From the NCBI GenBank assembly GCA_018971775.1, contig JAGXAB010000023.1, forward strand, positions 1 through 64,000: DNA of 64,000 nucleotides. The letters are read 5' to 3'. The notes below the pieces were generated by a model. That model saw only the letters and a program-made list of their open reading frames with translations. It was not told the origin of the DNA and did not search any database. Of this stretch, positions 1 through 8,709 are shown one piece after another. A program made the translations under genes and the position numbers. The stretch's first letter is position 1. The number at the start of each line of letters is the position of its first letter. Source of the DNA: Cyanobacteria bacterium REEB67 (GTDB taxonomy: Bacteria > Cyanobacteriota > Vampirovibrionia > Obscuribacterales > Obscuribacteraceae).

Positions 1-7
1 ATCGTCT

Positions 8-37
8 GAAACGTGACCCGATATCGGTTCACGTTTC
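8..37. repeat. 30-bp near-perfect palindrome, copy 1 of a dispersed family
   Basis: The two halves are complementary over 30 bp except for one pair (17/28). The core reads CCGATATCGG, with outer arms AAACGTGA / TTCACGTTT. A related sequence lies at 1676-1697, on the other side of the gene at 158-1456, and two more lie at 60878-60938. It sits about 120 bp upstream of that gene's start, so it could be an operator or an element end. Which one is not decided by the sequence. Confidence 0.75.
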
Positions 38-157
38 GCGCTCACGTTTATAAGCCAGAATATCCATCCTCAGCCTGGCTTCCCAAGACAAATTCGGAGA
101 ATTTTTGAACTTTGTCGCAGAATTGTCCGTTTCTCCTGTAAAAGGGAGGCGAACACT

Positions 158-1456
158 ATGCATTTTAGTTTTGGAGATGAGTCGGAATTTGAGCAGTACA
201 TTTTGGGCTTCAAGCCGGCCAAGCATCTTAAAGAGTCGCTCTGGAAGCATACTCTTGGCCATTTGAAACAATTTAACCTCGAGCATCCTACCGATGCTTA
301 CTGCGTTGAATCAATCTATAGACGCATGGAGAGTGTCTCCCCCTTCACCTGTAGTTACTGCGGTAGCCAGGAGTTCAGAAGAGAATTCGGGGCACGCAAA
401 GGGCGTTGTGCAAAGTGCAATAAACCCAAAAATTTCACTGCTCAGTCGGAGTTCTTCAATGGAATGAAGGCGCCGCGCGCTTATTGTGGAATGCTCTATT
501 TGCTCGAAAAAGGCTGTTTTTTCAATGCCCATCAGGTAGCCAGCGAATTAAAAATTTCGCGGGGGTCTAGCTGGGAGCTGCAGCGTGAGATAGACATGGC
601 GATTGATCACGCTATAACCTTAGGTGAAGTGAGTAATCTTGATTCGGCTCTATTTCGTGATTTATATATGAGGCGTAGCAGCGTTACTCCGGCCTACGAA
701 GATGCCTGCTCGGAGCAAGAAGCAATGGAAAAGCTCGCCAATCAAAATGTTGGTGCCGACGCGGCTGGAACAAGCTCGCAAGCTGATTTTGATCCACTGA
801 CGAATTCCTATCATTTCTCTGATTTTGAGCCGTATTCGGATTCGTTTGAATCCAATTCACCGGCGGAGAATGTTCTCCCCTTGACACCAAGCAGATCTGA
901 TGGCGCTGATCATTCTGAGATCGCACCAGATCACCTCACTGAATTACAGAAAAAGCTTTATGCCGCAATCGGGCCTGAACCTGTGTCTTTCGACACACTT
1001 TTCGAGATAATGAACGTAGACCTGAGTGAGCTCTTATCAGCACTTACGATGCTTGAACTCGACGAACTAATCGTCGGTCTGGCCGGGCAAAAGTTTCAAA
1101 GGCAGAAAGCAACGCCTGGAAATGCGCTAGTTGTTTCAAAGGCCTCTTCGGACGTGAGTTCGCGCCTCCATCCACCAGGACTGAATCCATATATTTCCTC
1201 TGCTGAGAGCGAACAACTTGACGCTCTAGCCATCAGTTTTCGGGCCTTTATTCGAGTTCTCTCGCAAGGTATATCGAGAAAATATATTCAGTTGTATTTT
1301 GCCAGATTCTGCTTTTTGCTCTTATCAAAAAATGAGACCAATCCGTTCTCTTTATTTGGTGCTTGTTTTGAATTCGGCGAGGTCAGCCGAATCCAGGTTA
1401 AGATATTCGTGTCCGCTTTGAAAATCAAATTTGCTTCAGCCATATTCTGCGTGTAA
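158..1456 (+). CDS. Transposase-derived DNA-binding protein: IS1595-like zinc ribbon, DprA-like winged helix, IS1595-like C-terminus
   Basis: 432 residues. Residues about 64-90 hold a CxxC...CxxC zinc ribbon (CSYCGSQEF / CAKCNK), followed by FTAQSEFFNGMKAP and a helix-turn-helix-like stretch (HQVASELKISRGSSWELQREI). This is the N-terminal arrangement of IS1595/ISXO2 transposases. The DDE core is absent. It is replaced by an acidic, Ser-rich linker (about 175-260) and a segment beginning LTELQKKLYAAIGPEPVSFD (about 262-320) that matches the C-terminal winged helix of DprA. The last 80 residues (ISRKYIQLYFARFCF) resemble the conserved C-terminus of the same transposases. No catalytic triad is visible, so I infer a domesticated DNA-binding protein rather than an active transposase. 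The ATG at 158 follows AAAGGGAGG at a normal distance. It is monocistronic. Confidence 0.85.
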   Translation: MHFSFGDESEFEQYILGFKPAKHLKESLWKHTLGHLKQFNLEHPTDAYCVESIYRRMESVSPFTCSYCGSQEFRREFGARKGRCAKCNKPKNFTAQSEFFNGMKAPRAYCGMLYLLEKGCFFNAHQVASELKISRGSSWELQREIDMAIDHAITLGEVSNLDSALFRDLYMRRSSVTPAYEDACSEQEAMEKLANQNVGADAAGTSSQADFDPLTNSYHFSDFEPYSDSFESNSPAENVLPLTPSRSDGADHSEIAPDHLTELQKKLYAAIGPEPVSFDTLFEIMNVDLSELLSALTMLELDELIVGLAGQKFQRQKATPGNALVVSKASSDVSSRLHPPGLNPYISSAESEQLDALAISFRAFIRVLSQGISRKYIQLYFARFCFLLLSKNETNPFSLFGACFEFGEVSRIQVKIFVSALKIKFASAIFCV

Positions 1457-1515
1457 TTTGTTGATTTCAATTTCCGTGCATAATCAGTTGTGAATGGGAG
1501 CTCTGCCCTACCCTG

Positions 1516-1545
1516 CTTTGCTTTGCTTTGTTTTGTTTTGATTTG
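1516..1545. repeat. (NTTTG)6 pentanucleotide microsatellite
   Basis: Three CTTTG, two TTTTG and one ATTTG unit in tandem, located after the stop of the transposase-derived gene. It is non-coding. Slippage could change its length, but no gene is placed to be phase-shifted by it. Confidence 0.8.
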
Positions 1546-1675
1546 TTGAAGATAATTTCAGTTTTTCTTGGTTACAGCTTGTCTTCATGATCGTTGCATT
1601 GTAACCGTTGTCTCGCGGCGTTTTTTTCCTGCTGACTAGGGGGTATTGTGACGCCGTTGGTTAATACAAATCGTC

Positions 1676-1697
1676 AACCGATATCGGTTCGCGTTTT
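1676..1697. repeat. Palindrome AACCGATATCGGTT plus GCGTTTT tail, copy 2 of the family
   Basis: A perfect 14-bp palindrome followed by CGCGTTTTC. Read on the same strand it is a direct copy of CCGATATCGGTTC(A)CGTTT at 18-36. The pair therefore brackets the transposase-derived gene at 158-1456. Confidence 0.7.
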
Positions 1698-1918
1698 CGA
1701 CGACAGGTCTAAGGAAAATCCCCGCAAAATTCTACTCAGTTCCGTAAACTACTGCCCACCAAGCGTTTGCGCGGCTCTGCCCGTTGAGGGCCGACAGTGT
1801 GAGGAGAGGTCAGCCTTTCCAAGCTCCGCCCTGAATACTAAAAAACTTAAATCAACGCTCCCTCCGACAATGCTAAGCTTGTCAGGAAGTTTGCAAAGCC
1901 CATTATTAGCGCGGTCTC

Positions 1919-3403
1919 ATGCTCTTTACAAGTTTGGCCTATTTGTTCTTCTTTCCGGTGGTTTTCGCCGCATACTGGTGTGCGCCGAAGAGCTGGCGTC
2001 GCGAATTACTGCTTTTTGCCAGCTATGTTTTTTATATGTCATGGATACCAGCCTACGGATTGCTGCTGTTTTTCCTGACCGTTTGCAATTATTTTCTCGG
2101 CTTGATCATTGATAAATATCGCAATCACGGAAAGACAATCGTGACGCTTGGTCTGATCGCAAATATCGGTGCTCTTGCCTATTTTAAATACACCAATTTT
2201 ATTCTCGACTCAATCAAAAGCGCTTTAGTTGGTCTGGCACCGTGGTTGAAATTGCCGTTCGGACCGGCGGATCTGCCCGTCGTGAACGTTATTCTGCCGC
2301 TCGGTATTTCTTTTTTCGTTTTCGAATTCATTCACTACATCGTCGATATTTATCGCGGTCACAAGCCGATCAAAAATCCGATCGATTTTGCCCTTTTCGC
2401 TGCATTTTTTCCGTCCCAGATTGCCGGTCCGATCAAGCGCTTTCAGGATTTCGAAAAGCAACTAGGCGAGCTTAAGCCACTCAATCAGACTCTTGTCCAC
2501 GACGGTATTACGCTCATTTTGCAAGGACTGTTTAAAAAGGTTGCTCTCAGTGACAATTTATCCGGTCTTGTCAGTGCCGGGTACAGTCATTGTGCCAGCG
2601 TCGGCACTGTGGATGCTTGGATCATGTCTATTGCTTTCAGCATCCAGGTCTATCTCGATTTTTCCGGATATACGGATATGGGCCGGGGCTCTGCTTTGTT
2701 GCTTGGTTTCAAATTGCCAGATAACTTCGACCTGCCCTACTTCGCCACCAGCTTGTCCAGCTACTGGCGCCGCTGGCACATTTCGCTGTCGACCTGGCTG
2801 CGTGACTATCTCTATATCCCGATGGGCGGTAAGTATGTCAGTCGCGCCCGCAAGCACATCAATCTATTTATTACTATGCTCCTTGGCGGACTATGGCATG
2901 GCGCCGCCTGGCACTATGTTCTCTGGGGGGCGATGCAAGGTTTAATGCTGGCCACCAATCATGAATACGACGCGCGCATAAAAAACAATTCCGCTCTGCT
3001 GAAATTTCATGCCTCCTTAATGGGCCAGTTCCTCGGCTTCCTTTTGACTTTTGTAAGTATGAATTTTAGTCTGGTGGTTTTTCGGGCCACGAATCTAAAC
3101 GACGCCATGACAGTTTATGCTCGCATGTTCTGGCCGCATGCTTCGCTTAGTCGGCCCCTATTCGATGACTTTTCCGATTCGACATTACCTGTCGCTCTTG
3201 GGGCCTATATCGTCTATTTCATTCTCAGTTGCGGAGACAGATTGCCTGTGATTAGCAAGGCCCGCGCATATGTTTCGAGCCGAGCTGCGCTGGCTCGCGC
3301 CTGCGGTTGGCCCACCCGCATCGCTATTTATGCAGGCTCTTTCCTGGCTGCGGTAGGATTTTCACCATCCAATGCCTCGCCCTTTATTTACTTTCAGTTT
3401 TAG
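1919..3403 (+). CDS. MBOAT family O-acyltransferase (AlgI/DltB-like)
   Basis: 494 residues, polytopic inner-membrane protein. It begins MLFTSLAYLFFFPVV, the usual AlgI start, and carries the family signatures YLDFSGYTDMGRG (about 244), SYWRRWHISLSTWLRDYLYIP (about 280-300) and GGLWHGAAWHYVLWG, with the presumed catalytic His at residue 327. Family members move acyl groups, usually acetyl, across the membrane onto exopolysaccharide, peptidoglycan or teichoic acid. The next gene encodes an SGNH protein on the same strand 118 bp downstream, the typical partner that finishes the transfer in the periplasm. The acceptor polymer cannot be told from here: no polysaccharide synthase gene is nearby. 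The upstream ribosome site is weak. Confidence 0.93.
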   Translation: MLFTSLAYLFFFPVVFAAYWCAPKSWRRELLLFASYVFYMSWIPAYGLLLFFLTVCNYFLGLIIDKYRNHGKTIVTLGLIANIGALAYFKYTNFILDSIKSALVGLAPWLKLPFGPADLPVVNVILPLGISFFVFEFIHYIVDIYRGHKPIKNPIDFALFAAFFPSQIAGPIKRFQDFEKQLGELKPLNQTLVHDGITLILQGLFKKVALSDNLSGLVSAGYSHCASVGTVDAWIMSIAFSIQVYLDFSGYTDMGRGSALLLGFKLPDNFDLPYFATSLSSYWRRWHISLSTWLRDYLYIPMGGKYVSRARKHINLFITMLLGGLWHGAAWHYVLWGAMQGLMLATNHEYDARIKNNSALLKFHASLMGQFLGFLLTFVSMNFSLVVFRATNLNDAMTVYARMFWPHASLSRPLFDDFSDSTLPVALGAYIVYFILSCGDRLPVISKARAYVSSRAALARACGWPTRIAIYAGSFLAAVGFSPSNASPFIYFQF

Positions 3404-3521
3404 CGCTTAATGCGAACCATTCACTCTGTCTTCTCCGCCCGATCTGTCCAAATCGCCCAAACTGCCCACAAAGCCCAAGCCGCCCACAAAGCCTAATCCG
3501 TTCCGTCGACCTCAGGTAAAA

Positions 3522-4895
3522 ATGCCAACAGCAGCGCCGATAATCGAAAATGAAAAGCAGGCCGTCGCCGCAGCGTCATCGCCGCGCCGTGGTATTAAGC
3601 ACATTGTTCTCGAAGCCGTGATCGCGTCTGCTGCCGCTATTTTGATACTGGAAATCCTATTTACACTGGCTGGCGTTGGTGAGCATGAATATCTGCGCGT
3701 CGATAAATCCCTTGGTTTCGTGGCCATGGAAAATCGTCACGTTACCTGGCGCAAAGAGGGCTTTGGCCGGATTCAGTTCAACAGTCAGGGCATGAACGAT
3801 ATCGAAAGACCTTTCGCCAAGCCGGCGAATACCTTTCGCATTGCCATCGTCGGCGACTCATTCGTCGAATCACTGCAAGTAGATCGCAGTCAGAATTTCC
3901 TCTCTCTGCTCGAGCGCGACTTGAACGCCAAATACGGCAAAAGTGGCCGGCGCATAGAGGTTCTCAATTTCGGATGCAGTGCCAATAGCCTGGGGCAGTT
4001 CTATAAAAAAATTCGCACTAAGGTGATGGGCTATGAGCCGGATGTCGTATTGATAGGCGTTTCTGTCGATGCCACGAAGCTTCTTGCACCCCTGCAGGGT
4101 GGTTTTGCATTCGCCAATGCCAGACCGACCTTCCTTCTGGACAAGCAAGGCAAGCTGGTTGAGGATTGGCAGATTTTCAATTGGTGGAACCATTCACCTG
4201 ACGGTAAACGCTTCGCCAACACTGAGTTTTTACGTCGCCACAGTCATATCTGGGGAGCGATTGGCACGATGATGGGTAGCTATTCTGCCTGGTGCGCCGA
4301 TCTGCAAGCGGGTAAAGTCTGGGGCTGGGGAAGCGTTAATCTCGGCGCGGCGAAATCCACTGCTCCAGCTCTGGCCAAGCTCGCCACCAGCCCGAACACC
4401 GCCGGCGCCACCAGCCCGAACACCGCCGGCGCCACCAGCCAAGACACCGCCGGCAATGCGCGGGCACGCGCCGAGAAAAACGCCAAATATACGGGCCCCG
4501 TATCCGCGCCATTTATGGAGCAATCCAGCTCCTCCGTCAACGCCATTCCCCAGGCCCAGGGAGATGTCGACGCTGCTACAAGGCAGTACTGGCCCATTGC
4601 CGATCGGCTGATTCGTGCCATGAACGAAGATTGTATCGCTCATCATTGTCGCTTTGCAATCGTGCGTTTGCCGGCTCGTCCTGAGATTGGTTATGACAAT
4701 CCGCCCGAAACAAAAAATCTTGAAGCGTTAAGCAGCCAGTTGAAAATTCCCTACTGCAACCTCACGCCGGCTTTTCTGAATGCGCCAAAACAAACAGCGC
4801 TCATCTTTAGCGTTCACATGACTGCGGCCGGTCATCAATTGACCTACAAGGAGCTCGAGCCCTTCATCGAGCGCAATAAATTGGCCGGCAATTGA
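3522..4895 (+). CDS. Membrane-anchored SGNH/GDSL-like protein, partner of the MBOAT acyltransferase
   Basis: 457 residues. A short cytoplasmic N-terminus is followed by one membrane helix (about residues 27-47) and then a periplasmic SGNH fold: IAIVGDSFVES with nucleophile Ser113, NFGCSANS (Gly/Asn block) and GYEPDVVLIGVSVD. Near the C-terminus, SVHMTAAGH aligns with the DxH block of the family. The His is present but the usual Asp position reads Ser, so catalysis may be altered. Residues 288-311 are three copies of an 8-residue Ala/Thr/Pro-rich repeat. Position behind the MBOAT gene suggests the AlgX/AlgJ or PatB type of job, final O-acylation of a surface polymer. AGG lies 6 nt before the ATG. 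Confidence 0.85.
   Translation: MPTAAPIIENEKQAVAAASSPRRGIKHIVLEAVIASAAAILILEILFTLAGVGEHEYLRVDKSLGFVAMENRHVTWRKEGFGRIQFNSQGMNDIERPFAKPANTFRIAIVGDSFVESLQVDRSQNFLSLLERDLNAKYGKSGRRIEVLNFGCSANSLGQFYKKIRTKVMGYEPDVVLIGVSVDATKLLAPLQGGFAFANARPTFLLDKQGKLVEDWQIFNWWNHSPDGKRFANTEFLRRHSHIWGAIGTMMGSYSAWCADLQAGKVWGWGSVNLGAAKSTAPALAKLATSPNTAGATSPNTAGATSQDTAGNARARAEKNAKYTGPVSAPFMEQSSSSVNAIPQAQGDVDAATRQYWPIADRLIRAMNEDCIAHHCRFAIVRLPARPEIGYDNPPETKNLEALSSQLKIPYCNLTPAFLNAPKQTALIFSVHMTAAGHQLTYKELEPFIERNKLAGN
4383..4454 (+). repeat. 24-bp coding minisatellite, three units
   Basis: Units at 4383-4406, 4407-4430 and 4431-4454. The first two are identical, and the third differs in a few bases at one end. The unit length is a multiple of three, so copy-number change would lengthen or shorten a Pro/Ala/Thr linker in the SGNH protein without breaking the frame. 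Confidence 0.95.
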
Positions 4896-4913
4896 GGCTA
4901 TAAATCTGAGCTT

Positions 4914-6254
4914 TTACAGTCCGGCTTTGCCCAGTTCGAGATCGAGCTTTTCGGCAAACTGGCGGAAGAAGCTCGGTCGCACCAGATACCCGCCGTGCGC
5001 GTCTGCGAGAAACATGCCCGAATTATAAGTGGCATCTTCGACATCATCGAAAATGTTTTTGGCGCTATAGCTGATGAAGTCGTTGTAGTCCCAGACATTC
5101 CACCAGTAGCCGAGATAGCGCCTGTCCGGCCGCGGCACTCTCTGTCCGCTCCGGGCTGAGTATTGCTCGTCGCTGGCAATAAAAAGTTTGAGCTCTTCGA
5201 AAAAGCCGACCTGCGATGCACTGGCGCACCAGAAATCAATGTAAATATCTTTGTATTTCTCATGCTCTTCTAGATTCGGCAAGAAATGCGTCACCAGGTC
5301 GTAGGTGATCTGCCCGCCCATGCTGTGACTGAGCACCACCAGTGGTTCTTTTTTCGTTACCTTTTCTGCCCTGCCGGCTTCGTCCTCAATTTTGCGACGG
5401 GCTTGCAGGTCGGCTTCCTGCCAGATCTTGGCGGCGAGCAGCGCGTCCAGTGCCCGCTGGGGGATAGGGCCGGGGTGTTGCCAGTCGCCGCGTTCTCTGA
5501 TGTACGTGAACACGTCGCCAATAAATGCAGTTACCATCGTATTTAGCGGCGAGCGCACTTCTGCGGCCGCTCGCGTCATAATAAAACCAGGCACATCGGC
5601 ATAACGGTCCATGCCCTCAAGCAAGCGTGTGCCCAGGCTGTTCATCCATTCGGGCTTCTGTGTGAGCTCTGGGAGACCATGCAATTTCCGCAGGTGATTG
5701 TACTTGGCCTTGAGCAAGCTCTGATACAGATTGACCTCTTCGGCGACGGTGATACATTCGGCCAGCTGCGGCGTATCGGCAAGATCGGCGGCGGCTTCGT
5801 CGGCTGCTTGCAACGCTATGGTCTTCTCTCTATGCGAGAGCAACTTTGAAGCTGATATCACCTGCAGTGACAGGTCACTTAAACCATCCGACTTGAGCCG
5901 GTCGAGCAATTGCCCGGACCGATAGGCTATTAATCGGTCCTTGCGCTTTTCAATTGTCGTCTTGATCTGTTTCAGAGTGATGCGTCCCTTCTTTAAATCG
6001 CTACGTACCGTCTCGAAATCGGCCTTGACGCGCCCTTTGACGGTCTTTCCCCAGTCGCTGAGCGGACTGAGTGGCATACTCGCTCCCTGGAAGCGGAAAT
6101 AGGCCCCGACATCTCCCCAGTAGCATTGACTGATCAAAACATTTTCGGGATTTTTGGAGATAACCGGCGCTATGTAGTGCCGCATCATGGCTTCCAGCGG
6201 TGCCCAGTATTCGTCGTCGCGCACATTTACGCCGTGGATATAGACGATGGGCAA
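4914..6254 (-). CDS. Alpha/beta hydrolase fold protein
   Basis: 446 residues, no signal peptide. The first strand reads MPIVYIHGVNVRDDEYW, with the HG of the oxyanion region. The nucleophile elbow is PLVVLSHSMGGQITYD with Ser at about residue 312, in the usual GxSxG position but with Ser for the first Gly. Between them is a roughly 200-residue, mostly helical, charged insertion (about 75-280) not seen in ordinary lipases. A candidate catalytic His lies in the C-terminal DAHGGYLVRPSF stretch. The substrate is unknown: serine esterase/lipase-like is as far as the sequence allows. It is monocistronic, convergent with the SGNH gene and divergent from the small gene at 6519. Confidence 0.85.
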   Translation of the reverse strand: MPIVYIHGVNVRDDEYWAPLEAMMRHYIAPVISKNPENVLISQCYWGDVGAYFRFQGASMPLSPLSDWGKTVKGRVKADFETVRSDLKKGRITLKQIKTTIEKRKDRLIAYRSGQLLDRLKSDGLSDLSLQVISASKLLSHREKTIALQAADEAAADLADTPQLAECITVAEEVNLYQSLLKAKYNHLRKLHGLPELTQKPEWMNSLGTRLLEGMDRYADVPGFIMTRAAAEVRSPLNTMVTAFIGDVFTYIRERGDWQHPGPIPQRALDALLAAKIWQEADLQARRKIEDEAGRAEKVTKKEPLVVLSHSMGGQITYDLVTHFLPNLEEHEKYKDIYIDFWCASASQVGFFEELKLFIASDEQYSARSGQRVPRPDRRYLGYWWNVWDYNDFISYSAKNIFDDVEDATYNSGMFLADAHGGYLVRPSFFRQFAEKLDLELGKAGL

Positions 6255-6518
6255 AAGATTCTATCCTTTGTACTTTGCTTCTTTATTAGATGTACCCCGC
6301 TCCCGGCCCTCCCTCGACCTGCCTTGTGGCTCGGCTGCCAACGTCGTGTCAATGGCCGTGCCTGTGGCTCTCTCACCACTTTATATAGCGAAATCTATAC
6401 AACTCTATTGGTCTGGGTGTAACCGGAAATAGGCTGGATGGTTTAGCCTGGGAAAGCAGGCAAGTCAATTTCTTGCCCATATTGAAACGAGCGGTCGTTG
6501 CTGAGGAGTGCGTGAGCG

Positions 6519-6905
6519 ATGGATAAAAAGGCGCAACTTAAGCAAATGACCCAACTGACCCAACTGACCCAACTGAATCAACTGAATCAGTTCTGGGGGC
6601 AACTCAAGGCTGCTCTATCGGTCCATGAGACCGTCGCCCATCATCAGCACCTGCCACAGGCGCGTTTGCGCCAGATGGAAAGCCGCTCCAACGCGGCCAT
6701 TTTAGAGGCCGAGGCTGTGCCCAGGGGCGCCGTTCGTCCGGAAGCCGAGCTGATCGACTCTCTAGCCTCCCAGCGGGCGACAGTCTGCGACAATCAACTG
6801 CGCTGGTCTTGCAATCCGGACAAAGGGATCAAGCAGGAAATCAGAAAAGGCCATCAACTGAGTGGCGTGGCTCGCGGCTTCTCGATTGACCCCCTAGTTG
6901 ATTGA
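6519..6905 (+). CDS. Hypothetical 128-residue protein with Gln/Leu repeat N-terminus
   Basis: No family recognised. The N-terminus contains 9-nt tandem units giving QLTQLTQLTQLNQLNQF. The remainder has mixed charge with no signal peptide and no membrane segment. A GAGGAG sequence lies about 11 nt before the ATG. The C-terminus overlaps a 16-bp direct repeat. Coding status is plausible but not certain, because low-complexity repeats can keep a frame open by chance. Confidence 0.45.
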   Translation: MDKKAQLKQMTQLTQLTQLNQLNQFWGQLKAALSVHETVAHHQHLPQARLRQMESRSNAAILEAEAVPRGAVRPEAELIDSLASQRATVCDNQLRWSCNPDKGIKQEIRKGHQLSGVARGFSIDPLVD

Positions 6906-6915
6906 CCCCCTAGTC
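6884..6915. repeat. 16-bp tandem duplication
   Basis: GATTGACCCCCTAGTT at 6884-6899 is followed directly by the same sequence with a single last-base change at 6900-6915. It spans the stop codon of the 6519 gene, so one unit is coding and one is mostly not. Confidence 0.9.
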
Positions 6916-7039
6916 GATATGGATAAGTAGACATAAATTTAGCTACCAAAAACTGACATTGACATCCGCCTGAAAGTATGACAATTTACCGATGGCGTTG
7001 CAGTACAGGTCTTATATGACCTCCTGTTAAGGATTGATT

Positions 7040-7609
7040 TTGACAGTTCACCTGGAAGAAAAAAGGACCATCTTGTCCGACGAGACAGCGGACAAAGCGA
7101 GAGGCGTTGGCGGCACGACTTTGTCTGCACCGGCGCAGGCTGACAGTACAATCGAACAAGAGCAAGACGAGGCCTTCGACAGTCGCGACGGCTTGCGTAT
7201 CGCCGGTCAATTTCTACTGCGCGAAGTAGTTCGCTATGGCGGACAGGCAGCTCTAGTTTTAGCCCTTCTAGCGGTCATCGCCGGAGCCGGTTACTGGAGT
7301 CTTGGTGAAATGCGCAGTCTGCCGCAGTTTATCAATCAAATCGCCCGACCTTTCCTGCCTCCACCGACTGCGAAAGCGCCGAGCCCGTCGGCCGAGAGTA
7401 AAGCTCTTGCTGAAAAAGCCGAAAAGGCGCGAGTCGAGAAAGCTCGCCTTGCTGCTCTGCCTAAAAAACATCACCGCCATGCGGCCAAAAACAGCGTGCC
7501 TAAATATGTCGAGAGGAGGCCTGCCTATGCGCCTTATTCAAGCGATCCCAGCGGCGGCCGCATTATTTATCAAGATTCGATGATCACCGAATATCGTTGG
7601 AATAAATAG
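7040..7609 (+). CDS. Single-span membrane protein with Ala/Lys-rich periplasmic stalk
   Basis: About 189 residues, function unknown. An acidic cytoplasmic N-terminus (about 65 residues) is followed by one hydrophobic helix (QAALVLALLAVIAGAGYWSL). Then come a Pro-rich segment, a Lys/Ala coiled-coil-like stretch (ALAEKAEKARVEKARLAAL), a basic HHRH patch and a Tyr-rich tail. I prefer the TTG at 7040 over the TTG at 7034: AAGGA at 7029-7033 is 6 nt upstream of the former but touches the latter. No homologous family is recognised. The topology resembles small envelope spanning proteins such as TonB-like or division accessory proteins, but there is no specific motif. Confidence 0.7.
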   Translation: MTVHLEEKRTILSDETADKARGVGGTTLSAPAQADSTIEQEQDEAFDSRDGLRIAGQFLLREVVRYGGQAALVLALLAVIAGAGYWSLGEMRSLPQFINQIARPFLPPPTAKAPSPSAESKALAEKAEKARVEKARLAALPKKHHRHAAKNSVPKYVERRPAYAPYSSDPSGGRIIYQDSMITEYRWNK

Positions 7610-7619
7610 CGGCTTTTTT

Positions 7620-8660
7620 TTAAAGGCCCTGCTGATTTTTAAAGTTCTGCTGGTTTTGAAATTCCTGACGCAAAATTGCTTTGGCGCTGGTCATGATTGC
7701 CGCCATTTTTTCGCGTCCGATTTCTTCAACGCTGGGAGATTGTTCGATTGGCGCGAAGATCTGGTCATACCATGATTGCTGGCGGAAAATCTCGTACCAG
7801 TTACTCAACATGTCCCATTCACCATCATTGATACCAAGTAGGAAGCGCGCTCTAAATGGGTCGACGCCCTCCATCTCGAAGGCCGGCACGCGCAAATCGC
7901 GACCGAGGCCGGTATCGAAATAGTAGCCCGAATTGTCTCCGTCGACATTGCCGTATATGTCGAAACGTTTGATCAAATCTTGTCCTTCCTCGATATAAGA
8001 ATCATGCAGACGTTTGCCTTTGGCTGTGAGTTTGTAGGCCGCTTTTTTGACGTCGATTTCGATAAGTTCGTTTTTCTCGGCCCAGGCTAACACTTCGATC
8101 AATTCCGGATAATCTTTGGTGACGTCGATGGCATAGCCGATGGCGATTTGATGTAAAAACATAACGCGGCTGAGGTCTTCGATTATCTGCTCTTTTGATT
8201 GCGGCGCGCTGGAGTTGGCTCCACTGGCGGTGCTGCTCGCGAGCGTACTGTTGGAGCCGGACGTGATTGCCGCGCCGCCCGCTGCGTCGACGCCGATCGA
8301 AGGAAAAGGCACACCGAGGACGACGAGTTCACAGCGCATATAACGGATGCCGTCGCGCTCAGATTGACGGAAGGCCCGACTCAATTGGCTATCGGGATCA
8401 AGCTCACGACCATTGGCCAAGAAATGCACACCGTCGCGGATGAAAAGGCCGTCTTCATCGCGGTCGAAGATCGCTTCTTGAATGATTTTCAAGTCGTCTA
8501 TTTGACCTTCCGAGAGAAGTCCATCTTCCACCGTTTTTTCCGGATCGGCGCCGAGCACGTCGAAGATGACGTCGACTGCCGAATGTAGAACCGTTTGCTC
8601 TGGTAAGGTAAGAACGACAAGGTGCTGTTTTCGATCATCGGTGATGGTCAATTGATACAT
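7620..8660 (-). CDS. Conserved-looking cytoplasmic protein of unknown function
   Basis: 346 residues. Three parts can be seen: an N-terminal alpha/beta region (MYQLTITDDRKQHLVV to about 130), a Ser/Ala/Gly-rich linker (about 130-155), and a C-terminal half that starts with a winged-helix-like segment (IEVLAWAEKNELIEIDVKKAAYKLTAKGKRL) and ends in a helical region with FRARFLLGINDGEWDMLSNWYEIFR. No signal peptide. TAAGGGC upstream of the ATG fits a ribosome site. The gene follows the lipoprotein gene 8710-9576 on the same strand by 49 bp, so the two may be cotranscribed. No function is proposed. Confidence 0.8.
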   Translation of the reverse strand: MYQLTITDDRKQHLVVLTLPEQTVLHSAVDVIFDVLGADPEKTVEDGLLSEGQIDDLKIIQEAIFDRDEDGLFIRDGVHFLANGRELDPDSQLSRAFRQSERDGIRYMRCELVVLGVPFPSIGVDAAGGAAITSGSNSTLASSTASGANSSAPQSKEQIIEDLSRVMFLHQIAIGYAIDVTKDYPELIEVLAWAEKNELIEIDVKKAAYKLTAKGKRLHDSYIEEGQDLIKRFDIYGNVDGDNSGYYFDTGLGRDLRVPAFEMEGVDPFRARFLLGINDGEWDMLSNWYEIFRQQSWYDQIFAPIEQSPSVEEIGREKMAAIMTSAKAILRQEFQNQQNFKNQQGL

Positions 8661-8709
8661 TGCAAATTGCCCTTATCTTGCTCTGGATTTCATGCTCGTC
8701 GCCGTCTGT

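Larger units (their letters stand above)
1457..1918. other. 462-bp non-coding stretch with pentanucleotide repeat and palindrome
   Basis: No convincing gene. It contains six NTTTG units at 1516-1545 and the palindrome at 1676-1697. It ends just before the MBOAT gene and presumably carries that gene's promoter, but I see no clear -35/-10 pair. An open frame from GTG 1648 overlaps the MBOAT gene in another frame, has no family resemblance and was not accepted. Confidence 0.6.

Noticed and set aside
1648-2112. 154-codon open frame on the plus strand before and into the MBOAT gene
   Set aside because: It overlaps the first 65 codons of the clear MBOAT gene in another frame, starts at GTG without a ribosome site and has no family resemblance.
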